Source: DATKFM01 sp046154965 (lineage in GTDB: Bacteria; Pseudomonadota; Alphaproteobacteria; Dongiales; Dongiaceae). Taken from it: a DNA stretch of 64,000 nt. The position numbers and the translations under genes were made by a program. Position 1 is the stretch's first letter. The number at the start of each line of letters is the position of its first letter. Below the pieces are notes generated by a model that worked only from the letters and a program-made list of their open reading frames with translations, ran no database searches and was not told the origin of the DNA. The stretch lies in assembly GCA_046154965.1 (NCBI GenBank), contig JBJXDY010000021.1, forward strand, positions 1 to 64,000, written 5' to 3'. Below, piece after piece: positions 34,564-43,836 of the stretch.

Positions 34564-35190
34564 TCAGCTGGAACGCAACGCCGCCACGTAGCGCGACGCC
34601 TGTTTCTTCAGCGCGGCAATCTCGCACCCCGGCTGGAAGAGCTGGCCGCCTGTGCCAAAGCCGGTGGCGCCGGCCGCGAGATAGCCGGGGATCTTCTCCG
34701 GCGTGATGCCGCCCACCATCAGCAGCGGCACCGGATTCGGCAAAACTGCCCGCCAGGCCTTGACTGCCGCCGGCGGCAGGGTTTCGGCGGGAAACAGCTT
34801 CAGCGCATCGGCGCCGGCCGCCAGCGCCGCAAATGCCTCTGATGGCGTGGCGACGCCGGGAATACAGAACATGCCGGCCGCCTTCGCCGCCTTGATAACA
34901 GCGGGATCGCCATGGGGCATGACGATCAGTCGGCCGCCGGCATCTTTCACCCGCTGGACATCGGCGGGATCCAGAACCGTGCCGGCGCCGATCAGCGCCT
35001 TGGCGCCGAAGCCGGCCGAGAAACGGCCGATGCTGTCCAACGCCGCCGGCGAATTCAGCGGCACTTCGATGATGGCAAAGCCGGCCCCGGTCAGCGCCTC
35101 GCCCACTTCCTCCGCCACATCGGGCCGGATGCCCCGGAGAATGGCAACCAAAGGACAGCGCGCCAGCCATGATTGCAATTCCTGACTCAT
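34564..35190 (-). CDS. dgoA: 2-dehydro-3-deoxy-6-phosphogalactonate aldolase
   Basis: 208 residues from ATG 35190. KDPG/KDPGal aldolase family: CPLVAILRGIRPD at the start with the catalytic glutamate region (IIEVPLNSP), LIGAGTVLD, FCIPGVATPSEA, and the Schiff-base lysine in ADALKLFPAE. LNSP rather than LRTP favours the galactonate-type enzyme. It splits KDPGal to pyruvate and glyceraldehyde 3-phosphate. The start overlaps dgoK by four bases. Confidence 0.92.
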   Translation of the reverse strand: MSQELQSWLARCPLVAILRGIRPDVAEEVGEALTGAGFAIIEVPLNSPAALDSIGRFSAGFGAKALIGAGTVLDPADVQRVKDAGGRLIVMPHGDPAVIKAAKAAGMFCIPGVATPSEAFAALAAGADALKLFPAETLPPAAVKAWRAVLPNPVPLLMVGGITPEKIPGYLAAGATGFGTGGQLFQPGCEIAALKKQASRYVAALRSS

Positions 35191-36113
35191 GCCGTCTCCT
35201 TCGCCAGCCCGCGGGCGCAGGCGAGCCGCCAAATGCCATGCAACGCCGCGTCGGGCGCCGCTTCGGAGGTTGCGTAGCCCAAGGCGGCGGCGGCCATGGC
35301 ATAGGACCGGCACAGGTGCGCCTGCCCGATCAGCCTAATGGCGGGCACCTTGCCAGACAAACCAAGCACCCGCGGCGCTTCCCACAACTCCGTGCCGATG
35401 AGCAATCCGGACAGGTAGCCTGCCCCTTCCCGCTCCGTCACTTCAGCAAACAGACTCAGCGCGCGGACGCCAAAAAGCCCGTGAAGCAGAGCCCCGCCGC
35501 CCTCTGCCGCCGCAGCTACGCCACGCCGGAAGCCGCCCTCATCGATCCCCTCGCCCTGCATCGTGCGGCCGAGGATGCTGTGCTGCCGCAGCACGCCGAA
35601 GACTTCACCGGTCATGAAGGTGGCGAAACCGACGATCCGGCCCTTCTCCACGGCTACCCATTTGCTATGGGTTCCCGGCAGCAGAAAGAGGCCGCCGTCG
35701 CCAGCAACGGCACCGAAGATTTGCGTCTCTTCGCCGCGGATGACATCCGGCACGCCCCGGCCATCGCGGCAGGAGATGCCGGGGATGAGCAACACCCGAT
35801 GGCCGTCGCGCCAATCGACGGCAGTCATGCCCCGCGCGACATCGGCCGCCCCCGCCGGGCAGGCCACATACGGCGCCTCGCGCCACCCCTGGCGGCTACC
35901 AATCATACCGCAGGCGAGGAGCGGTATGCCTGGCGGCAGCGGCAGCCAGGATTTCAGCGTTTCATCCAGAGCTCCGGCGAAATCCGCCTTGGCCACTTGC
36001 ATGATCCCCAGCGGCCGTTCTTCGCGCGCGATCGCCTCCCCGCCCGCGCCCACCAGATAAGCCCGCAGGTTGGTCGTGCCCCAATCCAGGGCAATCAAGG
36101 CGGGTGCCAACAT
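35187..36113 (-). CDS. dgoK: 2-dehydro-3-deoxygalactonokinase
   Basis: 308 residues. DgoK family (ASKHA-like fold): IALDWGTTNLRAYLV at the start, LLACGMIGSRQGWREAPYV, then FLLPGTHSKWV and FMTGEVFGVLRQHSILGR. It phosphorylates 2-keto-3-deoxygalactonate with ATP, upstream of the DgoA cleavage step. It overlaps dgoA by four bases and follows the SDR gene by 21 bases. Confidence 0.93.
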   Translation of the reverse strand: MLAPALIALDWGTTNLRAYLVGAGGEAIAREERPLGIMQVAKADFAGALDETLKSWLPLPPGIPLLACGMIGSRQGWREAPYVACPAGAADVARGMTAVDWRDGHRVLLIPGISCRDGRGVPDVIRGEETQIFGAVAGDGGLFLLPGTHSKWVAVEKGRIVGFATFMTGEVFGVLRQHSILGRTMQGEGIDEGGFRRGVAAAAEGGGALLHGLFGVRALSLFAEVTEREGAGYLSGLLIGTELWEAPRVLGLSGKVPAIRLIGQAHLCRSYAMAAAALGYATSEAAPDAALHGIWRLACARGLAKETA

Positions 36114-36134
36114 CGCGCGATCCCGAGCGGTCGC

Positions 36135-36905
36135 CTAAACCCAGCCGCCGTCGACGATGTAATGCTGGCCGCTGCAACCGCCGCTGTCGTCGGACGCCAT
36201 GAACAGCACCATGCGTGCAATGTCGTCGGGCACCAGCTTTCGCTTGATACACTGGCCCTGCAGCAGCTCTTTCTCGGCTTCCGGAGTCAGCCAAAGCTTA
36301 ATCTGCCTCTCGGTCATGATCCAGCCGGGCACCACCGTATTGACCCGGATGTTCATCGGCCCGAGATCGCGGGCGAGCGCGTTGGTGAGGCCCTGCACTG
36401 CCGACTTTGACGTCGTGTAAGCCGGCATGTTCCCCTGCTTCTTCATCCAGGAGATCGAACCGAGATTGACTATCGAGCCGCCGCCGGCTGCCGCCATGTC
36501 CTTGTAGACGGCCTGAGCGGCAAAGAACTGATGCTTCAAATTCACCGCCACCCGCTCGTCCCAGTACTTCGGCGTGACTTCGTCGATGGCGTGGCGTTGA
36601 TCATGCGCGGCGTTGTTAACCAGCACGCGGAACGCGCCGACCTTGGCTTTCGCATCCGATATCGCGCGTTGCAGTGCCGTCGTATCCGTAATGTCGCAAT
36701 GAATGAACAACGGCGCTGACAGCTTGCTGCCGGTCAGGTCCTTTACCAGCTTTTCCGACTCTTCCTTGGCGATGTCGACGAAGGCGACCTTCGATCCCTG
36801 GGCACAGAAATTCTCGACGATCGACGCGCCGATGCCGGAACCGCCACCGGTCACAAACACCGCCTTGTCTTTCAAACTCGGATATGTCGCAAAACTTGCC
36901 ATCAC
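36135..36905 (-). CDS. SDR-family sugar dehydrogenase (probable D-galactose 1-dehydrogenase)
   Basis: 256 residues. Rossmann motif VFVTGGGSGIGASIV, NNAAHD, catalytic S in NLGSISW and Y-x3-K in YTTSKSA. It ends with a typical GGCSGQHYIVDGGWV. Position inside a galactonate cluster suggests NAD(P)-dependent oxidation of D-galactose (or L-arabinose or D-fucose) to the lactone. The substrate is inferred from neighbours; the fold and catalytic residues are certain. RBS GGGAG precedes the first of two adjacent ATG codons. Confidence 0.85.
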   Translation of the reverse strand: MMASFATYPSLKDKAVFVTGGGSGIGASIVENFCAQGSKVAFVDIAKEESEKLVKDLTGSKLSAPLFIHCDITDTTALQRAISDAKAKVGAFRVLVNNAAHDQRHAIDEVTPKYWDERVAVNLKHQFFAAQAVYKDMAAAGGGSIVNLGSISWMKKQGNMPAYTTSKSAVQGLTNALARDLGPMNIRVNTVVPGWIMTERQIKLWLTPEAEKELLQGQCIKRKLVPDDIARMVLFMASDDSGGCSGQHYIVDGGWV

Positions 36906-36931
36906 CCAGCTCCCACACTGCCAAACAACAA

Positions 36932-37678
36932 CTACGCCGCCGCTTCGCCCTGGACGATCATGCCGAGGACCTCATCCTCGGTCGTCCGGGCAATAATCCG
37001 ATCGCCGACCAGCCGGCCGCGCTTCAATACCATGACACGGTCGCCGACGGCGAAAATGTCGTTCAACCGGTGGCTGATGATAATCTGCGCCACGCCATGG
37101 CTCTTCAACTCCAGCATCGTGTCCAAAAGCTGCTGCGTCGCCGTCACCGAGAGGTTCGCTGTCGGCTCATCCAGAATCACGACGCGGGGATCGGAACTGA
37201 TGGCGCGGGCGATCGCCACCGATTGCTGGCGGCCGCCGGACAAGCTCTCGACTTTCAACCGAACCGAGGCAACATCGACCTTTAGCTTCTTCAGAATCAC
37301 GCTGGCGTCGGCCTCCATCTTTGCCCGGTCGACGAACCAGCCTTTCTTCGGCCAGCGCCCCAGGAACATGTTCGACGCGATGTCCATGTTTCCGCAGAGC
37401 GCGAAGTCCTGATAGATCATCTCGATGCCCCGGTCGCGGGACTCCTGCGGGCTGCGGAAATGGACCGCATTGCCATCGATGAGAATTTCCCCGGTATCCT
37501 TCTGATAAGCCCCCGACAGAATTTTCATCAACGTCGATTTGCCGGCGGAGTTGTCTCCCACCAGCCCGAGAATTTCGCCGGGCATCAGGCGCAGCGCCAC
37601 ATCCTGCAGGGCCTGGACAGCGCCGAAGGCCTTGCAGATCGCGCGCATCTCCACGACCGGGGTTTCCGTCTCCGTCAT
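36932..37678 (-). CDS. CUT2-type sugar ABC transporter ATP-binding protein (single domain)
   Basis: 248 residues with one ATPase domain: Walker A GDNSAGKST, signature SLSGGRQQSVAIARA, Walker B VVILDEPTANLSV. Most CUT2 systems use a double ATPase of about 500 residues; short single-domain forms occur in FrcA-like systems. GDNSAGKST has serine where GDNGAGKST is usual. The start overlaps the fused permease by four bases. Confidence 0.9.
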   Translation of the reverse strand: MTETETPVVEMRAICKAFGAVQALQDVALRLMPGEILGLVGDNSAGKSTLMKILSGAYQKDTGEILIDGNAVHFRSPQESRDRGIEMIYQDFALCGNMDIASNMFLGRWPKKGWFVDRAKMEADASVILKKLKVDVASVRLKVESLSGGRQQSVAIARAISSDPRVVILDEPTANLSVTATQQLLDTMLELKSHGVAQIIISHRLNDIFAVGDRVMVLKRGRLVGDRIIARTTEDEVLGMIVQGEAAA

Positions 37679-39915
37679 GCCGTCTGCTCCCTGCGTCTGC
37701 CGCTAAATCGTGGGATGAATCGCGCCAGGATACGTTCCTGCCTCAGCCAGATATCGCCGAGCACGGCGATGATCAAGATGACGCCGATGGCGACATTGAC
37801 CCAATGTTGCGGCATCACGAAGGATTTGCCGTCGGAACTGATGATCTGCAGCGACAGCAGCGCGCGGATGAGCGTGATCACCATGGCACCCGCCAGCGCA
37901 CCCAGCACGGAACCATAGCCGCCAAAGATACTGGCGCCGCCGATGACCGCCGCAGCGATCACATCCAGTTCGCGCAGGGTGCCGGCCGACGGATTAAAGG
38001 AGCGGAAGTAAGCCACATAGATCAGGCCGGCGAGCGACGCGCACATGGAGCAGAACAGCAAGCTCAGGAATCGCACGCGATCTGTGTTGATCCCGGCATA
38101 TCCCGCCGCGCGCCGGTTGCCGCCCACCGCCGTCAACTTGTAGCCGAAGGGCGAGCGCCAGAGGATGATCGCGAAGATCACGGCGATAACCGCGAGGACA
38201 ACGGTTTGCGTGCTGACCGCGCCGGCCAGCCGGCCCATGAAACTGTCGGGCGCCAGGGCAACGCCGTAGTAACGCAAGATCTCGATGACTTTGCGGCCCA
38301 TCAGATTGTAGCTCTCGGGAAACTGGTTGAGCTGGCGGCCCGCGACCAGCCAGGCGGCGATGCCGCGCGCGATGTAGAACATGCAGAGCGTAGCGACGAA
38401 GGCCGGCAGCCTCGCTTTTGTAGCCAGGAAGCCGCTGCACATGCCGGCAACCATCCCGGCGGCAAATCCGATCAGCGCCGCCACCAGGGGCGGCGCGCCC
38501 ATCATTTTCATCAGGAACGCGGTGGTCGCCGCCGAAAGCGCGAGAACCGATCCCACGGAGAGATCGACATCGCCGGCCCGCATCACATAGGCCATGCCGA
38601 TAGCCATCAGTCCGATCTCGCTGAAGGCCAGCAGCAGGTTGAAACTGTTATCCAGGCTGCCCCAGAAATCGGGCCGCAGGAGATATCCGACGAGCCACAA
38701 TATGATGGCGAAGATGATCGCCGCGGCCTCGCGCCGCGCCATCATCCGCGACAGCCAACTGCCGGTAACCTCCCGTGCCGTGGCGCGAGTCCCGATGGTG
38801 CGCGTGGATTCGATGGCGACGCTATCCACCGCTGCCGGTGGCGGCGGCAAGCCGCGCAATCGGGCAATGAGCCGGGCCGGCAAGCGCCGCCGGATGATCC
38901 AGGGCTCGATCAGCACCGCTGCAAGCAGGATCAGGCCGAGGAACGCCGGCACCGCGCCCGGCGGCAGCTGCGCCATTGCCCGCACTTCCATCAAGGTGCC
39001 GCCCACATCGATGGTTCGTGTGATCGGCACGCCCTCGCGCAGCACCTTGTCGATCAGCACGATGAGCACCGCGCCAAGACAAGCGCCGAAGATGCGGCCG
39101 CGGCCGCCGAGAATGCTGGCGCCGCCGATGATCACGGCGGCGATGACGATCAGCTCCGCGCCCTGGCCGTACTGGCTGTGGGCGCCTTTGTCCTGCGCCA
39201 TGTTCATCAGCCCGGCGATGGTGGCGCAGAGCGAGGAGAGAACGAAGGCGCGGATGCGCACCTTGTTGGTATTGATGCCTGCGTAGCCGGACGCCAGGGC
39301 ATTGCCGCCGGTGGCATAAGTCTCGTAGCCCCAGCGGGTATAGGCGAGCACCAAGCCGCCGACAATTGCGACGATGACGAAGAGGATGATTTGATTGTTG
39401 AACCCCAGCGCGTTGTTCACGCCCAGCAGGAAAAACGGATCGCCGCCCTTGGCGGCAAAGCCGATGTTCTGGCCGCCGGTCAAACCGAGCACCAGGCCGC
39501 GGCCGATGAACAGCATGGTGAGCGTGGCGATGAAGGCCGGCACCCGCAGATAGGTGACGAGAACGCCGTTGATGAGACCGATGCCGACACCGGTCACCAA
39601 GCCGGCAAGAACGCCGATCCAGGGCGGCAGATCGTAGAAGCTGGGCGCCACCGCCATGGAGAAGACGACCGCGACCAGGCCGACCGTTGAACCGACCGAC
39701 AGATCGAGATCGCGATTGATGATGACGAACGACATGCCCACGGCCATGACGCCGAAGCGCGCCGCGTCGCGCAGCACGGAGGCCAGCGCATCGGCATTGC
39801 CGAAGAACACGGGATTGATCCAGGTGCCGACGATATAGAGCAGCACCATAAACAAGATCAACCCGGCTTCCCAGCCGCCGATCGCGCCCATCCATCTTTT
39901 CAAGCTCTGTGGCAT
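37675..39915 (-). CDS. Fused double CUT2 permease
   Basis: 746 residues carrying two complete RbsC-type permease halves. Half one is about 10-350 (AFIATLTMLFIGRGLVLGLT, GGASILGGRGRIFGACLG). Half two is about 395-735 (AFVATLCMFYIARGIAAWLV, GGASIFGGYGSVLGALAG). A 40-residue cytoplasmic linker joins them. CUT2 systems usually use two copies of one permease or two genes; here both transmembrane halves are in one chain, matching the single-domain ATPase that must act as a dimer. A stem-loop separates it from the binding-protein gene. Confidence 0.9.
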   Translation of the reverse strand: MPQSLKRWMGAIGGWEAGLILFMVLLYIVGTWINPVFFGNADALASVLRDAARFGVMAVGMSFVIINRDLDLSVGSTVGLVAVVFSMAVAPSFYDLPPWIGVLAGLVTGVGIGLINGVLVTYLRVPAFIATLTMLFIGRGLVLGLTGGQNIGFAAKGGDPFFLLGVNNALGFNNQIILFVIVAIVGGLVLAYTRWGYETYATGGNALASGYAGINTNKVRIRAFVLSSLCATIAGLMNMAQDKGAHSQYGQGAELIVIAAVIIGGASILGGRGRIFGACLGAVLIVLIDKVLREGVPITRTIDVGGTLMEVRAMAQLPPGAVPAFLGLILLAAVLIEPWIIRRRLPARLIARLRGLPPPPAAVDSVAIESTRTIGTRATAREVTGSWLSRMMARREAAAIIFAIILWLVGYLLRPDFWGSLDNSFNLLLAFSEIGLMAIGMAYVMRAGDVDLSVGSVLALSAATTAFLMKMMGAPPLVAALIGFAAGMVAGMCSGFLATKARLPAFVATLCMFYIARGIAAWLVAGRQLNQFPESYNLMGRKVIEILRYYGVALAPDSFMGRLAGAVSTQTVVLAVIAVIFAIILWRSPFGYKLTAVGGNRRAAGYAGINTDRVRFLSLLFCSMCASLAGLIYVAYFRSFNPSAGTLRELDVIAAAVIGGASIFGGYGSVLGALAGAMVITLIRALLSLQIISSDGKSFVMPQHWVNVAIGVILIIAVLGDIWLRQERILARFIPRFSGRRREQTA

Positions 39916-39936
39916 CCGCCCTGTACCGGCAAACAG

Positions 39937-39976
39937 CCGCGCCGCCCCTCCCGATTGCTGGGAAGGGACGGCGCGG
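39937..39976 (-). other. Intercistronic stem-loop after the CUT2 binding-protein gene
   Basis: CCGCGCCG-CCCCTCCC at 39937-39952 pairs with GGGAAGGG-ACGGCGCGG at 39960-39976, giving a strong imperfect stem without a T run. It follows the binding-protein gene in the transcript and precedes the permease gene by about 20 bases. Confidence 0.6.
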
Positions 39977-40004
39977 ATCTACCGCCTAGCTGTCGCGATG
40001 GACT

Positions 40005-41087
40005 CTAGTTCTCGAACCGCTTGCCGACGAGGTCGACATTGGCCTTTGTCACGAGCTGCGCCTTGGTATCCAGGTCGGCCGCGGATACGCCGCGATCGAT
40101 CTGCAGATAGAGCTGCGCCACCGGCCAAAAGCCTTGCAGGAACGGCTGCTGCCCCAGCGCGCCATCGAGCGCGCCCGAACGGATCGCATCGAGCTGCTTC
40201 GGCCCGAGATCGAAGCCATATGAGCAGACGCTGTCGCCATTGCCAAGTTGCGACACCGCGTCGGCAATCGCCGGCGTGACGAAGCCATTGGCGCCCATGA
40301 TTCCGATCACGTCGCCGCGGGACTCGATCAGGCTGACGATCGAGCCCACGATGTTGTTGGCGTCAACGTCGATGCCGATGTTCTCCGGACCTGCGTCGAT
40401 CTTGTAGTCGGCCAGCTTGCCCGCCGCTTCCAACTTCTTAACCGTCGCCTGGAAGGCCGCGGTGATGCGGTTGTTGACCTCGACATTGCCCAGCGTGGTG
40501 GTGTTCGGAAAGATGATGCTGCCGCCCTTGCCGGCCGCCAGCACGCAATCCGCCATCGCCTCGCCGCCGATCGCCGCCGCCGAAGCATCCTGGCCGGTGT
40601 GGGAAATCTGATTCCGGTTCTTGATGATGGGATCGAAGCTGTTGGTTGTCGCCACTGGAATTCCGCGTTCAAAAGCTTTGGCGACGACATCGTCATAGGC
40701 GCCCGATTGCGGCGTTGTCAGGATGATGCCGTCGATGGTCGGGTCCTGAATGATCTGATTCAGGATCTCCAGTTCGCGCGGAATATCGTCAACGGGTGCT
40801 TCCGAGCCCAGCATGATCAAGTTGATGCCGAAGGCATCCGCCGCGACCTTCGCGCCGACATAGGTCGGATCGAAGAAGCCGTTGCCGGCCGTGTGGGTAA
40901 TGATGGCGAAGGTCAGTTTGCCGTCATCGGAGTTGAACTTCTTCGTCGTGGCATTTTCTTTCGCCGCCTCGTCGAAATCATAGCCGCCGACGGCCTTGTC
41001 GACCGAGCCGGTCGACTGCGCCATCGCTGCCGTCGCGGCAAAGCCGACGACGCCGACAAAAATCGGTAGGGCGAACTTCAACAGCAT
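40005..41087 (-). CDS. Periplasmic sugar-binding protein (CUT2 system)
   Basis: 360 residues. Signal peptide MLLKFALPIFVGVVGFAATA ending at MAQ. Peripla_BP_4 fold: KLTFAIITHTAGNGFFDPTY, IDGIILTTPQSG, GIPVATTNSFDP, VIGIMGANGFVTPAIADAV and CSYGFDLGPKQLDAI. It captures a pentose or hexose for the fused permease. Ligand preference is not readable; the surrounding pathway suggests galactose or a related aldose. GAGGAGG lies just before the ATG. Confidence 0.9.
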   Translation of the reverse strand: MLLKFALPIFVGVVGFAATAAMAQSTGSVDKAVGGYDFDEAAKENATTKKFNSDDGKLTFAIITHTAGNGFFDPTYVGAKVAADAFGINLIMLGSEAPVDDIPRELEILNQIIQDPTIDGIILTTPQSGAYDDVVAKAFERGIPVATTNSFDPIIKNRNQISHTGQDASAAAIGGEAMADCVLAAGKGGSIIFPNTTTLGNVEVNNRITAAFQATVKKLEAAGKLADYKIDAGPENIGIDVDANNIVGSIVSLIESRGDVIGIMGANGFVTPAIADAVSQLGNGDSVCSYGFDLGPKQLDAIRSGALDGALGQQPFLQGFWPVAQLYLQIDRGVSAADLDTKAQLVTKANVDLVGKRFEN

Positions 41088-41146
41088 TTGGTTCCTCCTC
41101 GTTCACGTTGTCCGAATACACACATGCGGGGTCCGTGCGCATGAAC

Positions 41147-41959
41147 TCAGCGCCGTACCTTCTTGATCGACCATTTGCGCCGCCGGGCAGGAACGATGGC
41201 CGCCGCCAGCTTCGCATTGCTTGCCAGCAGATTTTTCAGATCGGCCTCCGACTCGCCGAGCAGTTTCACTGTCGCTGCCCGCGCGGCCTCGGGATTGCGC
41301 TTCTTGATGGCGTCGAGCATTCCCTTGTGCAGCGGCAGCGACAGCTCGCGCGCATCGACCGGCATCAGTCCGGCCAGGCGGAAGCCGGCCGCCAGGGCGG
41401 CTTCGATCGTCGCAGCCAGCGGCCGGAGCAGTTCATTGCCGGTTGCCAGCAGAATAGCGCGATGGAAGCGGATGTCGTGCTCGGCCCAGTGCTCCGGCCG
41501 GTCGGCGGATTTCTCCATCTCCCGGTAGGCGTCTTCGATGGCGCGGATCTCCGGCGCCTTCGCCTGGCGGGCGGCAATGGCGGCCGCTTGCGGCTCGATG
41601 ATCTGCCGCAGCTCCATCAGATCGCGCACGAAGCGATCCACAGGCCCGGCGGCGAGCTGCCAGGCCAATACGTCGGGATCCAGCAGGTTCCAGTCATGGC
41701 GCGCGCGCACCCGCGTGCCGGTCTTCGGCCGGGATTCCACCAGACCTTTGGCGGCCAGAACTTTGATGGCCTCCCGCAACGCAGTCCGGCTCACCTTCAG
41801 GCGCATGCTGAAATCGGCTTCGTTGGGCAGGATCTCTCCCGGCGCCAGGTCGCCGCGGAGGATGCGCTCGCCGATGTCATGGGCGACCTGCCCATGCAGA
41901 CTGCGCTGGGAATAGGTGTGTATCCCGCCGCGATCCTCGGTCAACCCGATCTCTCCCAT
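41147..41959 (-). CDS. GntR-family regulator, FadR/FCD subgroup
   Basis: 270 residues from ATG 41959; an ATG seven codons earlier (41980) is also possible. Winged HTH at about 25-85 (PNEADFSMRLKVSRTALREA, TGTRV). The FCD ligand domain follows with its metal-binding D and H residues (ELRQIIEP, EHDIRFHRAILLATGN, LHKGMLDAI). FCD regulators in sugar-acid clusters usually respond to galactonate or a keto-deoxy acid. It lies between the dehydratase and transporter genes, all on one strand, and is the likely controller of the cluster. Confidence 0.9.
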   Translation of the reverse strand: MGEIGLTEDRGGIHTYSQRSLHGQVAHDIGERILRGDLAPGEILPNEADFSMRLKVSRTALREAIKVLAAKGLVESRPKTGTRVRARHDWNLLDPDVLAWQLAAGPVDRFVRDLMELRQIIEPQAAAIAARQAKAPEIRAIEDAYREMEKSADRPEHWAEHDIRFHRAILLATGNELLRPLAATIEAALAAGFRLAGLMPVDARELSLPLHKGMLDAIKKRNPEAARAATVKLLGESEADLKNLLASNAKLAAAIVPARRRKWSIKKVRR

Positions 41960-42025
41960 GGCCGCCGTCCCGCCGCGCATTCTCCCGGCGCGGTCAGAGG
42001 CGGGGTCGTGTCCCTACAACCTATT

Positions 42026-42036
42026 CCTCATACAAT
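42026..42036. promoter_or_regulatory. Candidate GntR-family half-operator upstream of the regulator gene
   Basis: CCTCATACAAT shares TCATAC with the site at 43837-43847 and carries the right half (ACAA) of the FCD-type consensus TNGTNNNACNA. It lies about 70 bases before the regulator start. Weak on its own. Confidence 0.3.
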
Positions 42037-42085
42037 TGCCAATGCTTGTCAATCGCAGCCGCTATGCCGGCTCCAGGATAAGCTG

Positions 42086-43810
42086 TCAGTGTGACTCCCG
42101 GGGGATCGCCGCGCCGCGCTTGCCCACCAGGAAGTCCATATCGCAGCCGCGATCCGCCTGCAGCACATGGTCGACATAGAGGCGCTGATAGCCCGTCGCC
42201 ATCGAGGGCTCCGGCGCCTTCCAGGCCTTGCGCCTATTTGCCAACTCCTCGTCCGTGACGCTCAGATGCAGGCGGCGCCTATCCACATCCAGCTCGATCA
42301 TGTCGCCGTCGCGCACCAGCGCCAGCGGCCCGCCGGTCGCCGCTTCCGGCGCTGTATGCAGCACCACCGTGCCATAGGCCGTGCCGCTCATGCGGGCATC
42401 GGAGATGCGCACCATGTCGCGCACGCCCTTCATCAGCACCTTCTGCGGCAGCGGCATGTTGCCGACTTCGGCCATGCCGGGATAGCCCTTCGGCCCGCAG
42501 TTCTTGAGGACGAGCACGCAGTTTTCATCGACATCCAGCGCGGGATCGTCAACCCGTTGTTTGTAGTGATCGATATTCTCGAACACCACCGCGCGGCCCT
42601 TGTGGCGCAGCAGCTCCGGCGTCGCCGCCGACGGCTTCAGCACCGCGCCGTTTGGCGCCAGGTTGCCGCGCAGCACCACGATGCCGCCCATGGGCTTGAA
42701 GGGTTCACCGCGGCTCATGATCACATCGCGGTTGAAGCACTCGGCCTCCTTGATGTTCTCGGCCACGGTCTTTCCGGATACCGTCATCGCATCGCCATGA
42801 ATGAGATCACCGAGCTCGCGCATGACCGCGGGCAAGCCGCCGGCATAGTAGAAATCCTCCATCAGGTACTTCCCCGACGGCATCAAGTTTACCAGGCAGG
42901 GCACCTCCTGACCGAGCTTGTCCCAATCGTCCAGCGACAGATCGACGCCGATCCGGCCGGCGATCGCCAGCAGATGGATCACGGCATTGGTGGAGCCGCC
43001 GATGGCGCCGTTGACCCGGATCGCATTTTCGAACGCCTCGCGGGTCAGGATCTTCGACATCTTGATATCGTCGCGCACCATCTCCACGATGCGGCGGCCG
43101 GCAAGATGGGCCAGCACATAGCGCCGGGAGTCGACGGCGGGAATCGCCGCGTTGGTCGGGAAGGCGATGCCCAGCGCCTCCACCATCGAGGCCATGGTGG
43201 ACGCCGTTCCCATGGTCATGCAGTGACCGGCCGAGCGGGACATGCCGGCTTCCGCCTCCATGAAGGCGGCCAGCGACATCTTGCCGCCGCGCACATCCTC
43301 TGACAGTTGCCAGACGCTGGTGCCGGAGCCCACTGTCTGGTCGCGGTAGTGGCCGTTCAGCATCGGTCCGCCGGAGACGACGATGGCCGGGACATCGCAG
43401 CTCGCCGCGCCCATCACCAGCGCCGGCGTGGTCTTATCGCAGCCGGTGAGCAGCACGACTCCATCCAGCGGATTCGCCCGAATGGATTCCTCGACATCCA
43501 TGGAGGCCAGATTGCGGAACAGCATCGCCGTCGGCCGCAGGTTGGTTTCACCCAGGGACATCACCGGAAACTCCAGCGGCATGCCGCCGGCTTCGTAAAC
43601 GCCGCGCTTCACGTGATCGGCCAGCTTGCGGAAATGGGCGTTGCAGGGCGTCAGCTCGGAAAAGGTGTTGCAGATGCCGATGACCGGCCGGCCGTCGAAC
43701 AGATCGTGGGGGATGCCCTGGTTCTTCATCCAGCTTCTGTGCATGAACCCGTCGCGGTCCGGCTTGCCGAACCAGGCGGACGAGCGAAGCTTGGGGGTCT
43801 TATCGTTCAT
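42086..43810 (-). CDS. IlvD/Edd-family sugar-acid dehydratase
   Basis: 574 residues. Three cluster-ligand cysteines are in place: GICNTFSEL, TGCDKTTPA and GHCMTMGTAST, giving the [2Fe-2S] type. Other motifs are RSAWFGKPDRDGFMHRSW near the start and GAIGGSTNAVIHL. It dehydrates an aldonic acid to the 2-keto-3-deoxy acid. L-arabinonate, D-xylonate and D-galactonate are known substrates in the group. With dgoK and dgoA downstream, D-galactonate is inferred here. The classical E. coli DgoD is of the enolase family instead. Confidence 0.9.
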   Translation of the reverse strand: MNDKTPKLRSSAWFGKPDRDGFMHRSWMKNQGIPHDLFDGRPVIGICNTFSELTPCNAHFRKLADHVKRGVYEAGGMPLEFPVMSLGETNLRPTAMLFRNLASMDVEESIRANPLDGVVLLTGCDKTTPALVMGAASCDVPAIVVSGGPMLNGHYRDQTVGSGTSVWQLSEDVRGGKMSLAAFMEAEAGMSRSAGHCMTMGTASTMASMVEALGIAFPTNAAIPAVDSRRYVLAHLAGRRIVEMVRDDIKMSKILTREAFENAIRVNGAIGGSTNAVIHLLAIAGRIGVDLSLDDWDKLGQEVPCLVNLMPSGKYLMEDFYYAGGLPAVMRELGDLIHGDAMTVSGKTVAENIKEAECFNRDVIMSRGEPFKPMGGIVVLRGNLAPNGAVLKPSAATPELLRHKGRAVVFENIDHYKQRVDDPALDVDENCVLVLKNCGPKGYPGMAEVGNMPLPQKVLMKGVRDMVRISDARMSGTAYGTVVLHTAPEAATGGPLALVRDGDMIELDVDRRRLHLSVTDEELANRRKAWKAPEPSMATGYQRLYVDHVLQADRGCDMDFLVGKRGAAIPRESH

Positions 43811-43836
43811 AGGGCGCTCCGATGCTCCTGATCATT

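Noticed and set aside
37804..39690. Long plus-strand open frame opposite the fused permease
   Set aside because: Translation is Q/H/R/D-rich with no domain; the minus strand encodes clear transmembrane helices.
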